NCBI GenBank assembly: GCA_023144035.1
Contig: JAGLGM010000001.1
Span: forward strand, 237,764-301,763
Direction of reading: 5' to 3'
Source: Candidatus Pacearchaeota archaeon
GTDB lineage: Archaea > Nanobdellota > Nanobdellia > Pacearchaeales > GW2011-AR1
Length of the DNA stretch: 64,000 bases
In this document: piece by piece, positions 26,346 through 35,371 of the stretch
How the letters are laid out: every line of letters begins with the position of its first letter
Position numbering within the stretch: position 1 is the first letter of the stretch
Translations under genes and position numbers: made by a program
Notes under the pieces: generated by a model
Told to the model about the DNA's origin: nothing
The model's database searches: none
The model's input: only the letters and a program-made list of their open reading frames with translations

Positions 26346-27053
26346 ATGGAATTAGAAATTGGAGATGTAGTATTATGTACTGTTGATAGAATAGCAGGAA
26401 CAATTGTATTTGTAAAAATAGATGGAAATAGAGAAGGAAGCATTACTATGAGTGAAATTGCTCCTGGAAGAATAAGAAATATAAGAGATTATGTTGTACC
26501 AAAAAAGAAAATAGTTTGTAAAATTTTAAGAATTTCTCAAAGTGGAAATGTTGATCTTTCATTAAGAAGAGTTACTCAAAAAGAAAAAAAAGAAATCTTA
26601 GAACAATATAAACAAGAAAAAAGCTATAAAAGTGTATTAAAAAGTATCTTAAATGAAAAATCAGAAGAAATTATCAATAAAATTGAAACAGAACAAAGAT
26701 TATTTGATTTTTTAGAAGAAGCAAAAGAAAATCCAAAAGAGCTTGAAGAAATAATAGGTAAAACAGATTCAAAAAAAGTTTTAGATATAATTAATACTCA
26801 AAAACAAAAAACAGCTATCTTAAAAAAAGAAATTAGTTTAACAACAAAAAATTCAAATGGACTTAAATTAATTAAAGAACTTTTAGGAAATTTAAAAGAA
26901 GTTGAAGTAAAATATATTTCTGCAGGAAAATATTCTATAAAAATAGAAGCTGATAATATAAAAACAGCAGATAATAAATTAAAAGAAATTTTAAAAGGCT
27001 TGGAAGAAAAAGCAAAAAAAGTAGGTTTTGAATTTTTTGTAAAGGAAAAATGA
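26346..27053 (+). CDS. aif2a: Translation initiation factor aIF2 alpha subunit
   Basis: The alpha subunit of archaeal initiation factor 2. It has an N-terminal S1-type OB domain (IGDVVLCTVDRIAGTIVFVK...GSITMSEIAPGRIRNIRDYV, residues 3-80), a helical middle domain and a C-terminal alpha-beta domain (EVKYISAGKYSIKIEADNIK) that contacts the gamma subunit. The position of the eukaryotic regulatory Ser51 falls in the MSEIAPGRIRNI loop. The stop overlaps the Nop10 start as ATGA, a conserved archaeal operon. 235 residues is slightly short (usual about 265). Confidence 0.95.
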   Translation: MELEIGDVVLCTVDRIAGTIVFVKIDGNREGSITMSEIAPGRIRNIRDYVVPKKKIVCKILRISQSGNVDLSLRRVTQKEKKEILEQYKQEKSYKSVLKSILNEKSEEIINKIETEQRLFDFLEEAKENPKELEEIIGKTDSKKVLDIINTQKQKTAILKKEISLTTKNSNGLKLIKELLGNLKEVEVKYISAGKYSIKIEADNIKTADNKLKEILKGLEEKAKKVGFEFFVKEK

Positions 27054-27166
27054 AATTAAAGAAATGCAAAAAGTGTAAAAAATATACTCTAAAAGATAAA
27101 TGTCCTAAATGTAAAGAAGAAACTTCTGACGCTCATTATAAGTTTGTTAGAAAAAGGGGAAATTAA
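27050..27166 (+). CDS. nop10: H/ACA RNP protein Nop10, short form (38 aa)
   Basis: MKLKKCKKCKKYTLKDKCPK followed by CKEETSDAHYKFVRKRGN has the zinc ribbon of Nop10 (C6, C9, C18, C21) with the family's K-YTLKD-CPKC pattern. Nop10 stabilises Cbf5 in pseudouridine-guide RNPs. At 38 residues it lacks most of the usual ~58-residue protein, including the C-terminal helix that packs on Cbf5. The ATGA overlap with aIF2-alpha and the conserved gene pair support the call. Confidence 0.85.
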   Translation: MKLKKCKKCKKYTLKDKCPKCKEETSDAHYKFVRKRGN

Positions 27167-27615
27167 TTCTTTTCCCAACTCCCAATTCCAGAACGTTCAA
27201 ATAATTTTTTTCCATTTAAAGAAATTACACTTTCATATTTACTAAAAATCTTCCTCTGGAATTCTTTAAGATTAGTTACTTTTGTATAAATATCTAATTC
27301 TTTATCTGCAGGAATAATTCCATAAACTCTTTCATTCAAAACCTTTGCAGCTAAAGTTGATTTTGTGCCCACCTCTGAAGAGATTAAATGAATAGAATTC
27401 CAAATAGCATGAAGACTATCTGTAACATTAACATGAGGATTTTCCTTCTGTCTATCTCCTATAGAAGGAATTGAAGAATCAAAATAAACCTGTCCTCTAA
27501 AATCAAAATAACTTTCATTTACCTTAATTTCTCCTATACCAATTAAATAATGAAATCTCGGCGCTCCAATTTCTTTTAATCTGCTTGAACAATCTTCTAC
27601 CTTTACCATAAACAT
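27163..27615 (-). CDS. Uncharacterised protein, possibly hotdog fold (150 aa)
   Basis: The pattern of an early beta hairpin (FHYLIGIGEIKVNESYFDF), a central helix (NVTDSLHAIWNSIHLISSE) and C-terminal strands (VYGIIPADKELDIYTKV, then YESVISLNGKKLFERSGIGS) fits a hotdog thioesterase/dehydratase fold. No active-site signature is certain; H69 in SLHAIW is a candidate. Soluble, no signal. Convergent with Nop10 (stops overlap by 4 bases) and divergent from the TrmB gene. The function is unknown. Confidence 0.45.
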   Translation of the reverse strand: MFMVKVEDCSSRLKEIGAPRFHYLIGIGEIKVNESYFDFRGQVYFDSSIPSIGDRQKENPHVNVTDSLHAIWNSIHLISSEVGTKSTLAAKVLNERVYGIIPADKELDIYTKVTNLKEFQRKIFSKYESVISLNGKKLFERSGIGSWEKN

Positions 27616-27641
27616 TCAATTATCAAAAACTAATTAAACCT

Positions 27642-28385
27642 ATGTTGTCATCTAATAACAACATGAAAGATACCGATAAAATACTACAAGAAACAGGGTT
27701 AAATGAAAAAGAAGTTAAAATTTATTTGGAACTATTAAAACAAAAATTATGTACTGCCTCTAAACTTGCAAAATTAACAAAAATAAATAGAACAACAGCG
27801 TACTTGGAATTAGAAAATTTGATGCAGTTGGGATTAGTTAGTTATATAATAAAAAATTCAAAAAGATATTATCAATCAGCAAACCCAAGAAAACTAATTG
27901 AAATACTTGAAACAAAAAAGAAAAAAATAAAATCCATCTTACCAAAACTTGAATTATTACATTCAACTACAGAAGAAGTAAAGATAGAAACATATGAAGG
28001 AAAAGAAGGATTAAAAACTTTTTATCAAGATATCTTAAATAATGCAAAAGAACTTCTGGCATTTGGCACAACAGGATTAGCATTTAAAATATTAGATTTT
28101 GAATTTCCTCATTTTGTGAAAGATTGCAAAAAGAAAGGAATTAAAGCGAAATATTTAGCAAACAAAAATGCAAAAAGATATCTTTCAAAACTTCCAAAAA
28201 ATTTTGTTGAAATAAAATATCTTACAGAAAAATATTCTGCCAAAGTTACCACTATAATTTATAATAACAAAGTTGCAATACAATCCTTACAAAAAGATAA
28301 AATCTACATAACACTAATCAAAGATAAAAATTTGTATGATAGTTATAAAAATTATTTTGAATTTATGTGGAATTCTAAGACTTAA
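27642..28385 (+). CDS. TrmB-family transcriptional regulator
   Basis: A winged helix-turn-helix at about 12-80 (TGLNEKEVKIYLELLKQKLC, ASKLAKLTKINRTTAYLELE) is followed by a short coiled linker (KKKKIKSILPKLELLHS) and an effector domain with TYEGKEGLKTFYQDIL, then VTTIIYNNKVAIQSLQ, typical of TrmB. Family members sense sugars or redox state and repress or activate nearby genes. ATG at 27642 or 27663 (MKDTD) are both possible. It ends beside the CorC remnant. The target is not evident. Confidence 0.85.
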   Translation: MLSSNNNMKDTDKILQETGLNEKEVKIYLELLKQKLCTASKLAKLTKINRTTAYLELENLMQLGLVSYIIKNSKRYYQSANPRKLIEILETKKKKIKSILPKLELLHSTTEEVKIETYEGKEGLKTFYQDILNNAKELLAFGTTGLAFKILDFEFPHFVKDCKKKGIKAKYLANKNAKRYLSKLPKNFVEIKYLTEKYSAKVTTIIYNNKVAIQSLQKDKIYITLIKDKNLYDSYKNYFEFMWNSKT

Positions 28386-28536
28386 TTATCTTTACGCTTT
28401 TGATGCCTTGTTTTGTTACTTTATCTACTTCAATTACTCTATTTCTTAATTTTATCTTTTCTCCTTTTTTAGGTATTTTTCCTAATTTATGTTCTACAAA
28501 ACCTGCGATTGTATCAAAATGTTCTGTTTTTAATCC
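28375..28536 (-). pseudogene. Fragment of CorC/HlyC transporter-associated domain
   Basis: The reading frame LKTEHFDTIAGFVEHKLGKI, then PKKGEKIKLRNRVIEVDKV and IKSVKIIKS, is the C-terminal CorC_HlyC domain found at the end of HlyC/CorC (hemolysin C-like, CNNM-type) transporters. Nothing of the CBS or membrane domains precedes it. The upstream frame is low-complexity antisense to a LAGLIDADG gene. The gene was cut by the insertion of the neighbouring endonuclease region or by deletion. The stop overlaps the TrmB gene end. Confidence 0.75.
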
Positions 28537-28556
28537 CAAATGAAATATATGTTTTA

Positions 28557-29547
28557 TTGAACAAAAAGTCATACAAAAAAATAATAAAAGAATTATGCAA
28601 GCATAAATTAAAAGAATTAAATAAAAAAATAGGAGTAAGTTCAACAACAATAATAGATTGAAAAAAAAAAGCATCAATTCATTTCATTGAAAAATATAAG
28701 AAAAATAAAAACAATTTCAAAAATTTCAGAAATAGATATAGAAAAAAACATTATAGAATACAAAACCAAAAAAGGAAAGTTTGGAGTTAAAAATCCAAAA
28801 ATACCAATAAAAGATTCTCAAGAATCAAGAGAAATTATCATTCATATGATGTGTGATGGATGCTTTAGTAGTGGTTATGCTGCATACTATAATGTTGGTA
28901 AAGAAACAAAAGAAGAATTTGTAAAAGAATTGCGAAAAGTCTTTGGGAATATAGGATATAAAATCCATAAAGATAGCGTTCATTTTTCATCAGCTGTAAT
29001 GTGGATATTAAAAGAATTTTTTGATGTAGATTTTAATAGTAAAAAATGTAGGGTGCCTCAAAAATTCTTTAAAGGAAATAGAAAAAAATTAATAGGAATT
29101 GTTAGAGCAATAATTATTGATGAAGGAACAATAGACGGAAGCAATATTAGACTAGACTCGTGTAATCAAAAATTTCTAGAAGATATAAAAAAGATCTGTT
29201 TAAAATTAGGATATTCTTGTGGGAAAATTTGGCAATCTAAAGGACCTATTTTCAGGTTTAATATTTTAGCTAAAAGTATTGCAGAACTAAAAAAAGATAT
29301 GGAAAAACTTCCAATACATAGAAAACAAATTTTAATAGAGATGGTTGAAAAAAACCAAAAAAGAGAATGGGAATATAAACTTCCTGGGGAAATCAAAAAA
29401 AAAATAATCAAATCACTACTAAACAATCCAAAAAGAAAGATTGAATTAATTCTTGCTTTGAATTTGCCTAAAACTACAATTGGATCCCACTTAAGATGGC
29501 TTATCAAAAAAGAAATAGTAAAATACAATGTCAAAAAAAAACATTAG
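28557..29547 (+). pseudogene. LAGLIDADG homing endonuclease gene with broken N-terminus
   Basis: The main frame from 28687 has two LAGLIDADG-like motifs: REIIIHMMCDGCFSSGY (about residues 53-67) and IVRAIIIDEGTIDGS (about 137-150), each with the acidic catalytic residue. A C-terminal winged helix has PKTTIGSHLRWLIKKEIVKY. The upstream part encodes an HTH (MNKKSYKKIIKELCKHKLKE, then LNKKIGVSSTTIID) from TTG at 28557, but a TGA at 28659 stands where Trp is expected and a +1 shift in a poly-A run follows. It is a freestanding homing endonuclease, likely inactive unless a shorter form is made. It abuts a truncated CorC gene. Confidence 0.72.
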
Positions 29548-29885
29548 AACTTATTTTATAAAGAATGAAAACAAAGCAAACAATTTTATAAAAAATCCTT
29601 CTGATTTTATAAAAAGTGAAAAATTAAATAATTATGGATTAAATCAGTTAAAAGTTTTGAGAATGTTACATAAAAAAATGACAAAGTATAGTGAAATAGA
29701 AAAAAAATCTTGGTTTTAGCAGTAAAGCTTCAACATTCAAACTAATAAAAAGTTTAGAAAAAAAAGAGTTCATACAAAAAATAGAAAATGAAGGATGGGC
29801 AATTACAAATAAAGGAGAAAGGGTTTTATCTCTTAACAAACTAGAAGCAAGATATCTATTATATGCCAATATTAAAAAAGCTTAG
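29528..29885 (+). pseudogene. Winged-helix protein gene with a frameshift at an A8 run
   Basis: The first frame (from 29528) encodes a basic head then YGLNQLKVLRMLHKKMTKYS, stopping at 29719. Removing one A from the run GAAAAAAAATC near 29700 restores SEIEKNLGFSSKASTFKLIK, SLEKKEFIQKIENEGWAITN and a closing NKLEARYLLYANIKKA, a complete winged helix of about 118 residues. The gene overlaps the LAGLIDADG gene end by 20 bases. It may be a true pseudogene, a sequencing error, or use slippage at the A8. Confidence 0.65.
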
Positions 29886-29892
29886 TCTGATT

Positions 29893-31140
29893 TTAGGATA
29901 AGATAGGGATTCCGTACACTCCATCATATCCTGGAATAACTTTCATATTTCCTACTCTATTTTTTAAAATCAAACCAATTAATTTTGCATCAACTTCTTT
30001 TTGTATTAAATCTTCCCGAGAAACATTTAATAAAATATTAAATTCAGTTTCAAACTTCTTAATCAAATCATTATAAACAGTCCAAACTTTTAAAGACTGC
30101 ATTCCAAACCCTAAATTAAGAGAAATTAATTCATGTAAAGGTAAAAGTTTGTAGAAAGGTTTTGCATTTTCAGGTTTAAATCCAATTTTATTTTGTGCAA
30201 GTTCTTCAACTCTATAATCTACTCCTAAAGTTAATTTTCCTTTACAAACAGGACAAAGTCCACCTAACTCTTTTGTTTTCTCAGGACTGCATGAAAATTC
30301 ACAATTTCTATGTCCATCATAATGATAAATTCCATATCCAGGGTCTGTTTCAATTGTTGCAACAAAAGAATTTTCCCTAATTTGTTTAATTATCTCTTCA
30401 TATGAATTTACCTTATTGAAAATAGTTGCTTCACGTCCAAGTCTCCATGGCCAAAAACTATGTGAATCTGAAAAACTAACAATTGCTTTATCTTCTAATT
30501 CTTTTATTCTCCAATTCATAGGGGGATCAGAACTCATTCCTGTTTCAATTGCATGTATGTTATCAATTTCATCTTTAAAACATTCTTTTAAACTATCAAA
30601 TCCAGACTTACTCCCAAAAATACCAAACCAAGGAGTCCAAATATGTGCAGGAATTACTTCAATGTCTTTAGAAATCTTCATCATTTCTCTAACAAACTCA
30701 TCTCCAGGAATTTTAAAAATTGGCCTACCATCATAATCTCTTCTTCCTTTTGTATCTAAATAAGCATTAATCTTATCAACAGCCTCTAAATTAGGAACAA
30801 GAAGAAGCAAATGAATTCTTCTTCCTCTACGAATTTTACTTGTCGAATTTGTTTCAAGAGATTTAATCTCTTGACCTTCTTGAGTATACATTAAACTTAT
30901 TTCACCTGATAAAATAAATGGAAAATCTTGATAATAATAAAAACCATTTTTCTCTACTAATAAATCTTTAATCTCAGAAAGCCAAACAGGATGTGTAAAA
31001 TCACTTGTCCCTAATAAATTCAATCCTTTAACTTTTGCCCACTTAACAAGCTCAGGAATAGTTATATTCTTACTACATGCTCTTGAAAATCTAGAATGTA
31101 AATGTAAATCTGCAATCATTTCATTATTTTTAAAATCCAT
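29893..31140 (-). CDS. Endonuclease Q (EndoQ), PHP-domain DNA repair nuclease
   Basis: EndoQ cuts DNA 5' of deaminated bases (uracil, hypoxanthine, xanthine) and abasic sites in archaea. The PHP metal motif is DLHLHSRFS (H13, H15), with later ligands in GTSDFTHP, GEIS, IPAHIWTPWFGIFG, HAIETGMSSDP and SFSDSHSFWPWRLGREA. The EndoQ-specific zinc finger is CEFSCSP...CPVCKGKLTLGVDYRVEEL, and the C-terminal region contains PFYKLLPLHELISL. 415 residues matches the family. It stands alone. Confidence 0.92.
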   Translation of the reverse strand: MDFKNNEMIADLHLHSRFSRACSKNITIPELVKWAKVKGLNLLGTSDFTHPVWLSEIKDLLVEKNGFYYYQDFPFILSGEISLMYTQEGQEIKSLETNSTSKIRRGRRIHLLLLVPNLEAVDKINAYLDTKGRRDYDGRPIFKIPGDEFVREMMKISKDIEVIPAHIWTPWFGIFGSKSGFDSLKECFKDEIDNIHAIETGMSSDPPMNWRIKELEDKAIVSFSDSHSFWPWRLGREATIFNKVNSYEEIIKQIRENSFVATIETDPGYGIYHYDGHRNCEFSCSPEKTKELGGLCPVCKGKLTLGVDYRVEELAQNKIGFKPENAKPFYKLLPLHELISLNLGFGMQSLKVWTVYNDLIKKFETEFNILLNVSREDLIQKEVDAKLIGLILKNRVGNMKVIPGYDGVYGIPILS

Positions 31141-31190
31141 ATTAATCTAGAAATAAAAGATATTAAAAAATTATCTCTTTTTGAAGAAAT

Positions 31191-32750
31191 CTAAGTTATT
31201 TTCTTATTTTTATAAATTGCATAAATTACATAAATTACTAAAAGTCCAGCTAAAACAATTAAACAAATACACCACCACTTCTTCAATCCTTCATCAGAAA
31301 CACCATCTGTAGTTGTTCCAGTGCCATCTGTAGTGCCATCGTCAGATACAAGTGCTTTTTCTGAAATAGCAAAATAACTAAAAGAATCTACTTCAAAATC
31401 ATAATAAGAATAATCATCATCTGAACCTACAGGAATTGTATTTAATTCATCCCATTGATTAGTTACTTCATTAAATTTAAACATTGCCACATTATCTGTT
31501 AAACCATTTGCAACCATCCAAGATTTTTCTACTTGCATTCTAATTATTGCCTTATTTAATTTTTCTTCAAGATTCTCTGTATTAATCTGAAGATACTTGT
31601 ATGTTTTTCCTGATTTTTCAATTGATACTTCTGCTGGTTTAGAATCATATTTTGAAATAGTCATCTTTACATTTTGTGCTTCACTATTAACTTGAATTTG
31701 AATTTGTTTTAAACCTATTTCTTCATCAAAATCTTCTATTACTGCTGGAATCCCAATATTTATTCTTGACCAAGTATGGGTTTTTTGAAAAGATGCTTCA
31801 GAAGTAGTAGATGTCCCTGTTGCACCGCCAGTAGGACTGGTAACAGAATAAGTATCTGTAGCAGTATCTGAATTTCCTGCATTATCTGTAACAGAACAAC
31901 CTGTTGCAGTAAAAGTCCCTGCAGAAGATGTAGAAGGAGTAGTTGCTGCAGAAGTTAAAGAATTATTAATTCCTGAACCAGAATCTGTTCCGCTACACTC
32001 ACATGTAACTACACTCCCCAATATAACACTTGAAGGAGAACAAGCTAATGTTGCCACAGGTGCAGTTGTATCAATTTGAACAACATAAAATGAAAGGTTT
32101 ACTCCTACATTATTTACAGTATCATTTGCATACACATCAATTGTGTGATTACCATCATCAAGGTCTGTTAAAGCAATTGCAGTAGAATTACACCAACCAC
32201 TATCTCCCATAACAGTTTGATTAGTTCCACTTACATTAAAAATACAACCACTATTAACTATTCCAGAAAGGGCATCAGCAACAAAAATATTTAATGTTAA
32301 AGTATCTGTATTTTTCTTAAATGTTCCATTTACATAATCAGACCCAGTCCAATTTAATAATGGAGCTGTATTATCTACATACATAGAAACATTTGAAGAA
32401 TTATCTCCTCTTGTACCATTATCAAAAAAAGCAGAAAAAGCAAAAGTATAATTTGCTTCAGTTATATTTGTCCAAGTATAACCCCCACTATTATTAGTTC
32501 CACTTGTATTAGCATTATCAATAACATTCGCCAGATTTCCATTCATCCATAGTGCAACACTCCAATTCCCAATTGGAGAATCAGGAGTAGTAGTATTTGT
32601 CCAATTAATTAAAAAATGACCTTCATCATAATTAACAGATGCATTCTCACTAAAAACAATATCTGTCGCAGTTGCATATGCTAACACAAAATATATACTA
32701 CAAATTATTATTAAAAATACTCCACTAAAAACTAAAAACTTTTTATTCAT
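31191..32750 (-). CDS. Surface protein with PGF-pre-PGF domain and C-terminal anchor
   Basis: A signal peptide (about 1-27) is followed by Ser/Thr/Asn-rich beta segments, including bacterial Ig-like patterns (VTDNAGNSDTATDTYSV). The PGF-pre-PGF domain (about 315-465) has NIGIPAVIEDFDEEIGLKQI and SFSYFAISEKA. A Thr/Gly/Asp linker and a membrane span (about 491-513, ICLIVLAGLLVIYVIYAI) close it. This domain is found in archaeal exported, often heavily glycosylated, surface proteins; many N-x-S/T sequons are present. The PGF anchoring motif is replaced by a simple span. Confidence 0.85.
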   Translation of the reverse strand: MNKKFLVFSGVFLIIICSIYFVLAYATATDIVFSENASVNYDEGHFLINWTNTTTPDSPIGNWSVALWMNGNLANVIDNANTSGTNNSGGYTWTNITEANYTFAFSAFFDNGTRGDNSSNVSMYVDNTAPLLNWTGSDYVNGTFKKNTDTLTLNIFVADALSGIVNSGCIFNVSGTNQTVMGDSGWCNSTAIALTDLDDGNHTIDVYANDTVNNVGVNLSFYVVQIDTTAPVATLACSPSSVILGSVVTCECSGTDSGSGINNSLTSAATTPSTSSAGTFTATGCSVTDNAGNSDTATDTYSVTSPTGGATGTSTTSEASFQKTHTWSRINIGIPAVIEDFDEEIGLKQIQIQVNSEAQNVKMTISKYDSKPAEVSIEKSGKTYKYLQINTENLEEKLNKAIIRMQVEKSWMVANGLTDNVAMFKFNEVTNQWDELNTIPVGSDDDYSYYDFEVDSFSYFAISEKALVSDDGTTDGTGTTTDGVSDEGLKKWWCICLIVLAGLLVIYVIYAIYKNKKIT

Positions 32751-32837
32751 CTTCCTCTCTTAATAACATTAATAATATAACATTTATAAATGTTTTTTTT
32801 TTGAAAGATTTATAAACTTAAGTGTAAATTAAAAATA

Positions 32838-33290
32838 ATGGAAAAAACTTTAGTATTAATTAAACCAGATGCAATGGTAAAACATTTAGCAGGAAATATT
32901 ATTTCTGAATTATATAATTTAGATTTAAAAATGATTGGATTAAAATTAGTAAATGTTAGACGAGAACTTGCAGAACAACATTATTTTGATGTGGAAGAAA
33001 GACATGGAAAAGATATTCTAAAAAAATTAATAAAACATATTACAGGAGAATTACATAATAATGAAAATGTTATTGCTATTGTTTATGAAGGAGAGGATGC
33101 TATTCAAAAAGTAAGAAATCTTGCTGGGAAAACAAATCCAGAAGAAGCAGAACCAAATACAATTAGAGGAAGATATGGGAGAGTATATTCAAAAACAGAT
33201 TGTTTTGAAAATTTAATTCATGCTTCTGATTCTAAAGAATCTGCAGAAAGAGAAATTTCTCTGTGGTTTGATAAAGGTGAATTAGTTTGA
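32838..33290 (+). CDS. ndk: Nucleoside diphosphate kinase
   Basis: NDK equalises nucleoside triphosphate pools by phosphate transfer through an active-site histidine. Present are TLVLIKPDAM at the start, the Kpn-loop region, NTIRGRYG (nucleotide binding) and ENLIHASDS with catalytic H128. The 150 residues include a small insertion (HLAGNIISEL / KKLIKHITGEL) compared with the ~140-residue minimum, as in some archaeal NDKs. Single gene with its own promoter region upstream. Confidence 0.95.
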   Translation: MEKTLVLIKPDAMVKHLAGNIISELYNLDLKMIGLKLVNVRRELAEQHYFDVEERHGKDILKKLIKHITGELHNNENVIAIVYEGEDAIQKVRNLAGKTNPEEAEPNTIRGRYGRVYSKTDCFENLIHASDSKESAEREISLWFDKGELV

Positions 33291-33485
33291 TTGATCTAAA
33301 TATTTAAAATAACAAATATCTTTTTTAAATTCATAAGATAATGTTTTATTATATTTCTTTTCAAACAAATTACAAATTTTAATAGCTATTTCAGATTCAT
33401 CAATTCCAAGAAAAACTTCATCTGGTTTTTTAGAATAATTAACTCCTTCTAGCCAATTATGTATAGAAATAACAGAAAGATTAAT
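33282..33485 (-). pseudogene. Degraded reading frame between NDK and RadA
   Basis: An open frame of 67 codons without a usable start runs INLSVISIHNWLEGVNYSKK, then PDEVFLGIDESEIAIKICN and KKYNKTLSYEFKKDICYF, ending inside the NDK 3' end. It follows genomic codon style, and an in-frame TAG lies just upstream. It looks like the tail of a lost protein gene. The family is not recognised. Confidence 0.35.
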
Positions 33486-33523
33486 CTATGATTTTGTAAG
33501 ACTATCTAATCTTTCTACCAATC

Positions 33524-34504
33524 TCAAACCTCATCAACAACCCCTTTACCTGTTACAAAGAAAGTTGTTTCATCATCTGGAAGATTTGGACTGTCTATTA
33601 ATTTAGCTACTCTTGAACCTTGTTTTCCTCTTCTTAAATACATCCTATATGTTGAAGCATGACCTACAATATTTCCTCCAATAGCAATTGTAGGATCTCC
33701 AAACATTTGAGCAGGATTAGCCATAACTTGATTAGTTACATAAACAGCAAGATTATGTGTTTCTGCTAATTTCATTATATCATGTAAATATCTATTTAAT
33801 TTCTGTTGTCTGTCTGCTAATTGTCCTCTTCCTGCAAATTCCGATCTAAAATGAGCTGTTAAAGAATCTACAATCAATAATTTAATTGGTTCTCCACCTT
33901 TAATCATTTCAGTTATTTTTTCTAAAAGAAGAACTTGGTGATCTGAATTAAAAGCACGTGCTACAAAAATATTTTTTAAAACCTTTTCTGGATTTGCTCC
34001 TAACCCCTCTGCAATTTGTTTTATTCTTGCAGGTCTAAAAGTTCCTTCTGTATCAATAAACACTGCTTTACCATTAGAACCTCCTTTATCTACTGGAAGT
34101 TGAACATTTACAGCCAAAGTTAATCCTAACTGCGTTTTTCCAGATCCATATGCTCCATAAGCTTCTGTTATTGCCCTACTTTCAACACCTTTTCCACCCA
34201 AAAGATCATCTACTTGTTTACTTCCTGTTGTAATATTTGAAATATTTTCTCTTCTTTTTGCAAACTCAGTCCCATCTACAAAACCTAAATCTAACATGTT
34301 TCTAGCTGCTTGAATAGCTTTTCTTGCAACAGCAGAACTAACACCAGCAGCATCACCCAAAGAACTAGGACTCATAACAGCCAAAGACATCATATCAAAA
34401 ACTCCTGCAGATTCTAATTTTGACGACACAGCAGGCCCAATTCCAGGCAAATCTGTTAATTGTGGTTCTTTAGGAATATCTTCTGCTTTCTTTTTAGTAA
34501 CCAT
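33524..34504 (-). CDS. radA: DNA repair and recombination protein RadA
   Basis: RadA is the archaeal RecA/Rad51 strand-exchange protein. The N-terminal helix-hairpin-helix domain (TDLPGIGPAVSSKLESAGV, about 17-70) binds DNA. The ATPase core has Walker A GAYGSGKTQ (117-125) and Walker B LLIVDSLTAHFRSEF. The polymerisation motif near FVDGTEFAKRR and the L2 region with TNQVMANP and GGNIVGHASTYR are present. It ends in TGKGVVDEV. 326 residues is normal. Upstream lies a YdjM-like membrane protein in the same direction. Confidence 0.97.
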   Translation of the reverse strand: MVTKKKAEDIPKEPQLTDLPGIGPAVSSKLESAGVFDMMSLAVMSPSSLGDAAGVSSAVARKAIQAARNMLDLGFVDGTEFAKRRENISNITTGSKQVDDLLGGKGVESRAITEAYGAYGSGKTQLGLTLAVNVQLPVDKGGSNGKAVFIDTEGTFRPARIKQIAEGLGANPEKVLKNIFVARAFNSDHQVLLLEKITEMIKGGEPIKLLIVDSLTAHFRSEFAGRGQLADRQQKLNRYLHDIMKLAETHNLAVYVTNQVMANPAQMFGDPTIAIGGNIVGHASTYRMYLRRGKQGSRVAKLIDSPNLPDDETTFFVTGKGVVDEV

Positions 34505-34539
34505 AAATCTCCAAGACCCCTATTGTTTATAAAGATTAT

Positions 34540-34944
34540 TTAGATTAAAGATATATTAAGCATCATACTGGATAATAAAAGTAAATCTGTTATTAAAAAA
34601 CAAACAAATACAATTATTTCTAATCTTCCCCCAGTCTTAATTTTTCCTTTAATTCTTGTTTTAAATGGGTAAAAAGGCCTAATTCCTTGAATTGTGAAAG
34701 CATCTGCAAGTAAATGAGAACTATATCCTAAAGCAAAAGGAAAAATAATAATTGGTAAAAATAATAAAAAAAGGAGTATAATTAACCCTAAAAAAATAAA
34801 ACTATGAAAAAACCCTCTATGACTTACAAAAAATTGAAGGGGTCTAAACACTTTCTTTTTCCCTAATTTAGAAAATTTAGTGTCGATATCAGGAATAAAG
34901 GTGGCAATTAAAGCAACAATCACAAAAATAACTTTATTTTCCAC
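34540..34944 (-). CDS. YdjM-like (DUF457) membrane protein
   Basis: A small membrane protein related to the YdjM/DUF457 family, annotated elsewhere as membrane-bound metal-dependent hydrolases. Key patterns are LIATFIPDIDTKFSKLG with two Asp, FVSHRGFFHSF with two His and LGYSSHLLADAFTIQG, giving likely metal ligands; three to four hydrophobic spans. The start is GTG at 34944. The upstream neighbour of RadA. The substrate is unknown. Confidence 0.8.
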   Translation of the reverse strand: MENKVIFVIVALIATFIPDIDTKFSKLGKKKVFRPLQFFVSHRGFFHSFIFLGLIILLFLLFLPIIIFPFALGYSSHLLADAFTIQGIRPFYPFKTRIKGKIKTGGRLEIIVFVCFLITDLLLLSSMMLNISLI

Positions 34945-35034
34945 ACTTGAAAATAAAATTAAAACAAAAAAAATGTAATAAGCAAGTGTGTTTTAATCAA
35001 CATTATTAAATGTATTAAACAGATTTTAAATTAT

Positions 35035-35361
35035 TTATGCTGCAAATTCATATTCTATAACATTTGAATCATTTTCAATTTCTTCTTGAATTTTGCAAGA
35101 AAGCTCGCCTTTCTCCTTAAATCCCACAGGAACTTCCTGTCTAATCCAATCTAATTCTATTTTATAAACTAATTTTTCAAGCTTTTCATCATATTCAAAC
35201 CCTTTTCTTTTTCTCAAAGAAACATAATCAAAATATTCTTTAAAAGAATTTTGAATTTCAACAGAAAGGTTTTTTGGAAAAATCTTACTTACAACTTTAT
35301 GAGCATAATATCTTTCAAAACAAAGACCTTCAAAAGAAACATCTAAAAATTTATTATCCAT
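35035..35361 (-). CDS. Uncharacterised acidic protein (108 aa)
   Basis: A soluble 108-residue protein, MDNKFLDVSFEGLCFERYYA at the start and an acidic end (QEEIENDSNVIEYEFAA). No motif is recognised. It lies 10 bases after the RPA-like gene in the same direction, so the two are probably co-transcribed. In archaea small RPA-associated proteins often follow RPA genes; whether this is one cannot be told from the sequence. Confidence 0.5.
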   Translation of the reverse strand: MDNKFLDVSFEGLCFERYYAHKVVSKIFPKNLSVEIQNSFKEYFDYVSLRKRKGFEYDEKLEKLVYKIELDWIRQEVPVGFKEKGELSCKIQEEIENDSNVIEYEFAA

Positions 35362-35371
35362 TTTATTAAAA

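Noticed and set aside
28537..28677. Extension of the CorC fragment as a membrane segment (residues 1-47 of the minus frame)
   Set aside because: It is low-complexity Leu/Phe sequence antisense to the A-rich endonuclease N-terminus, not a real membrane domain.
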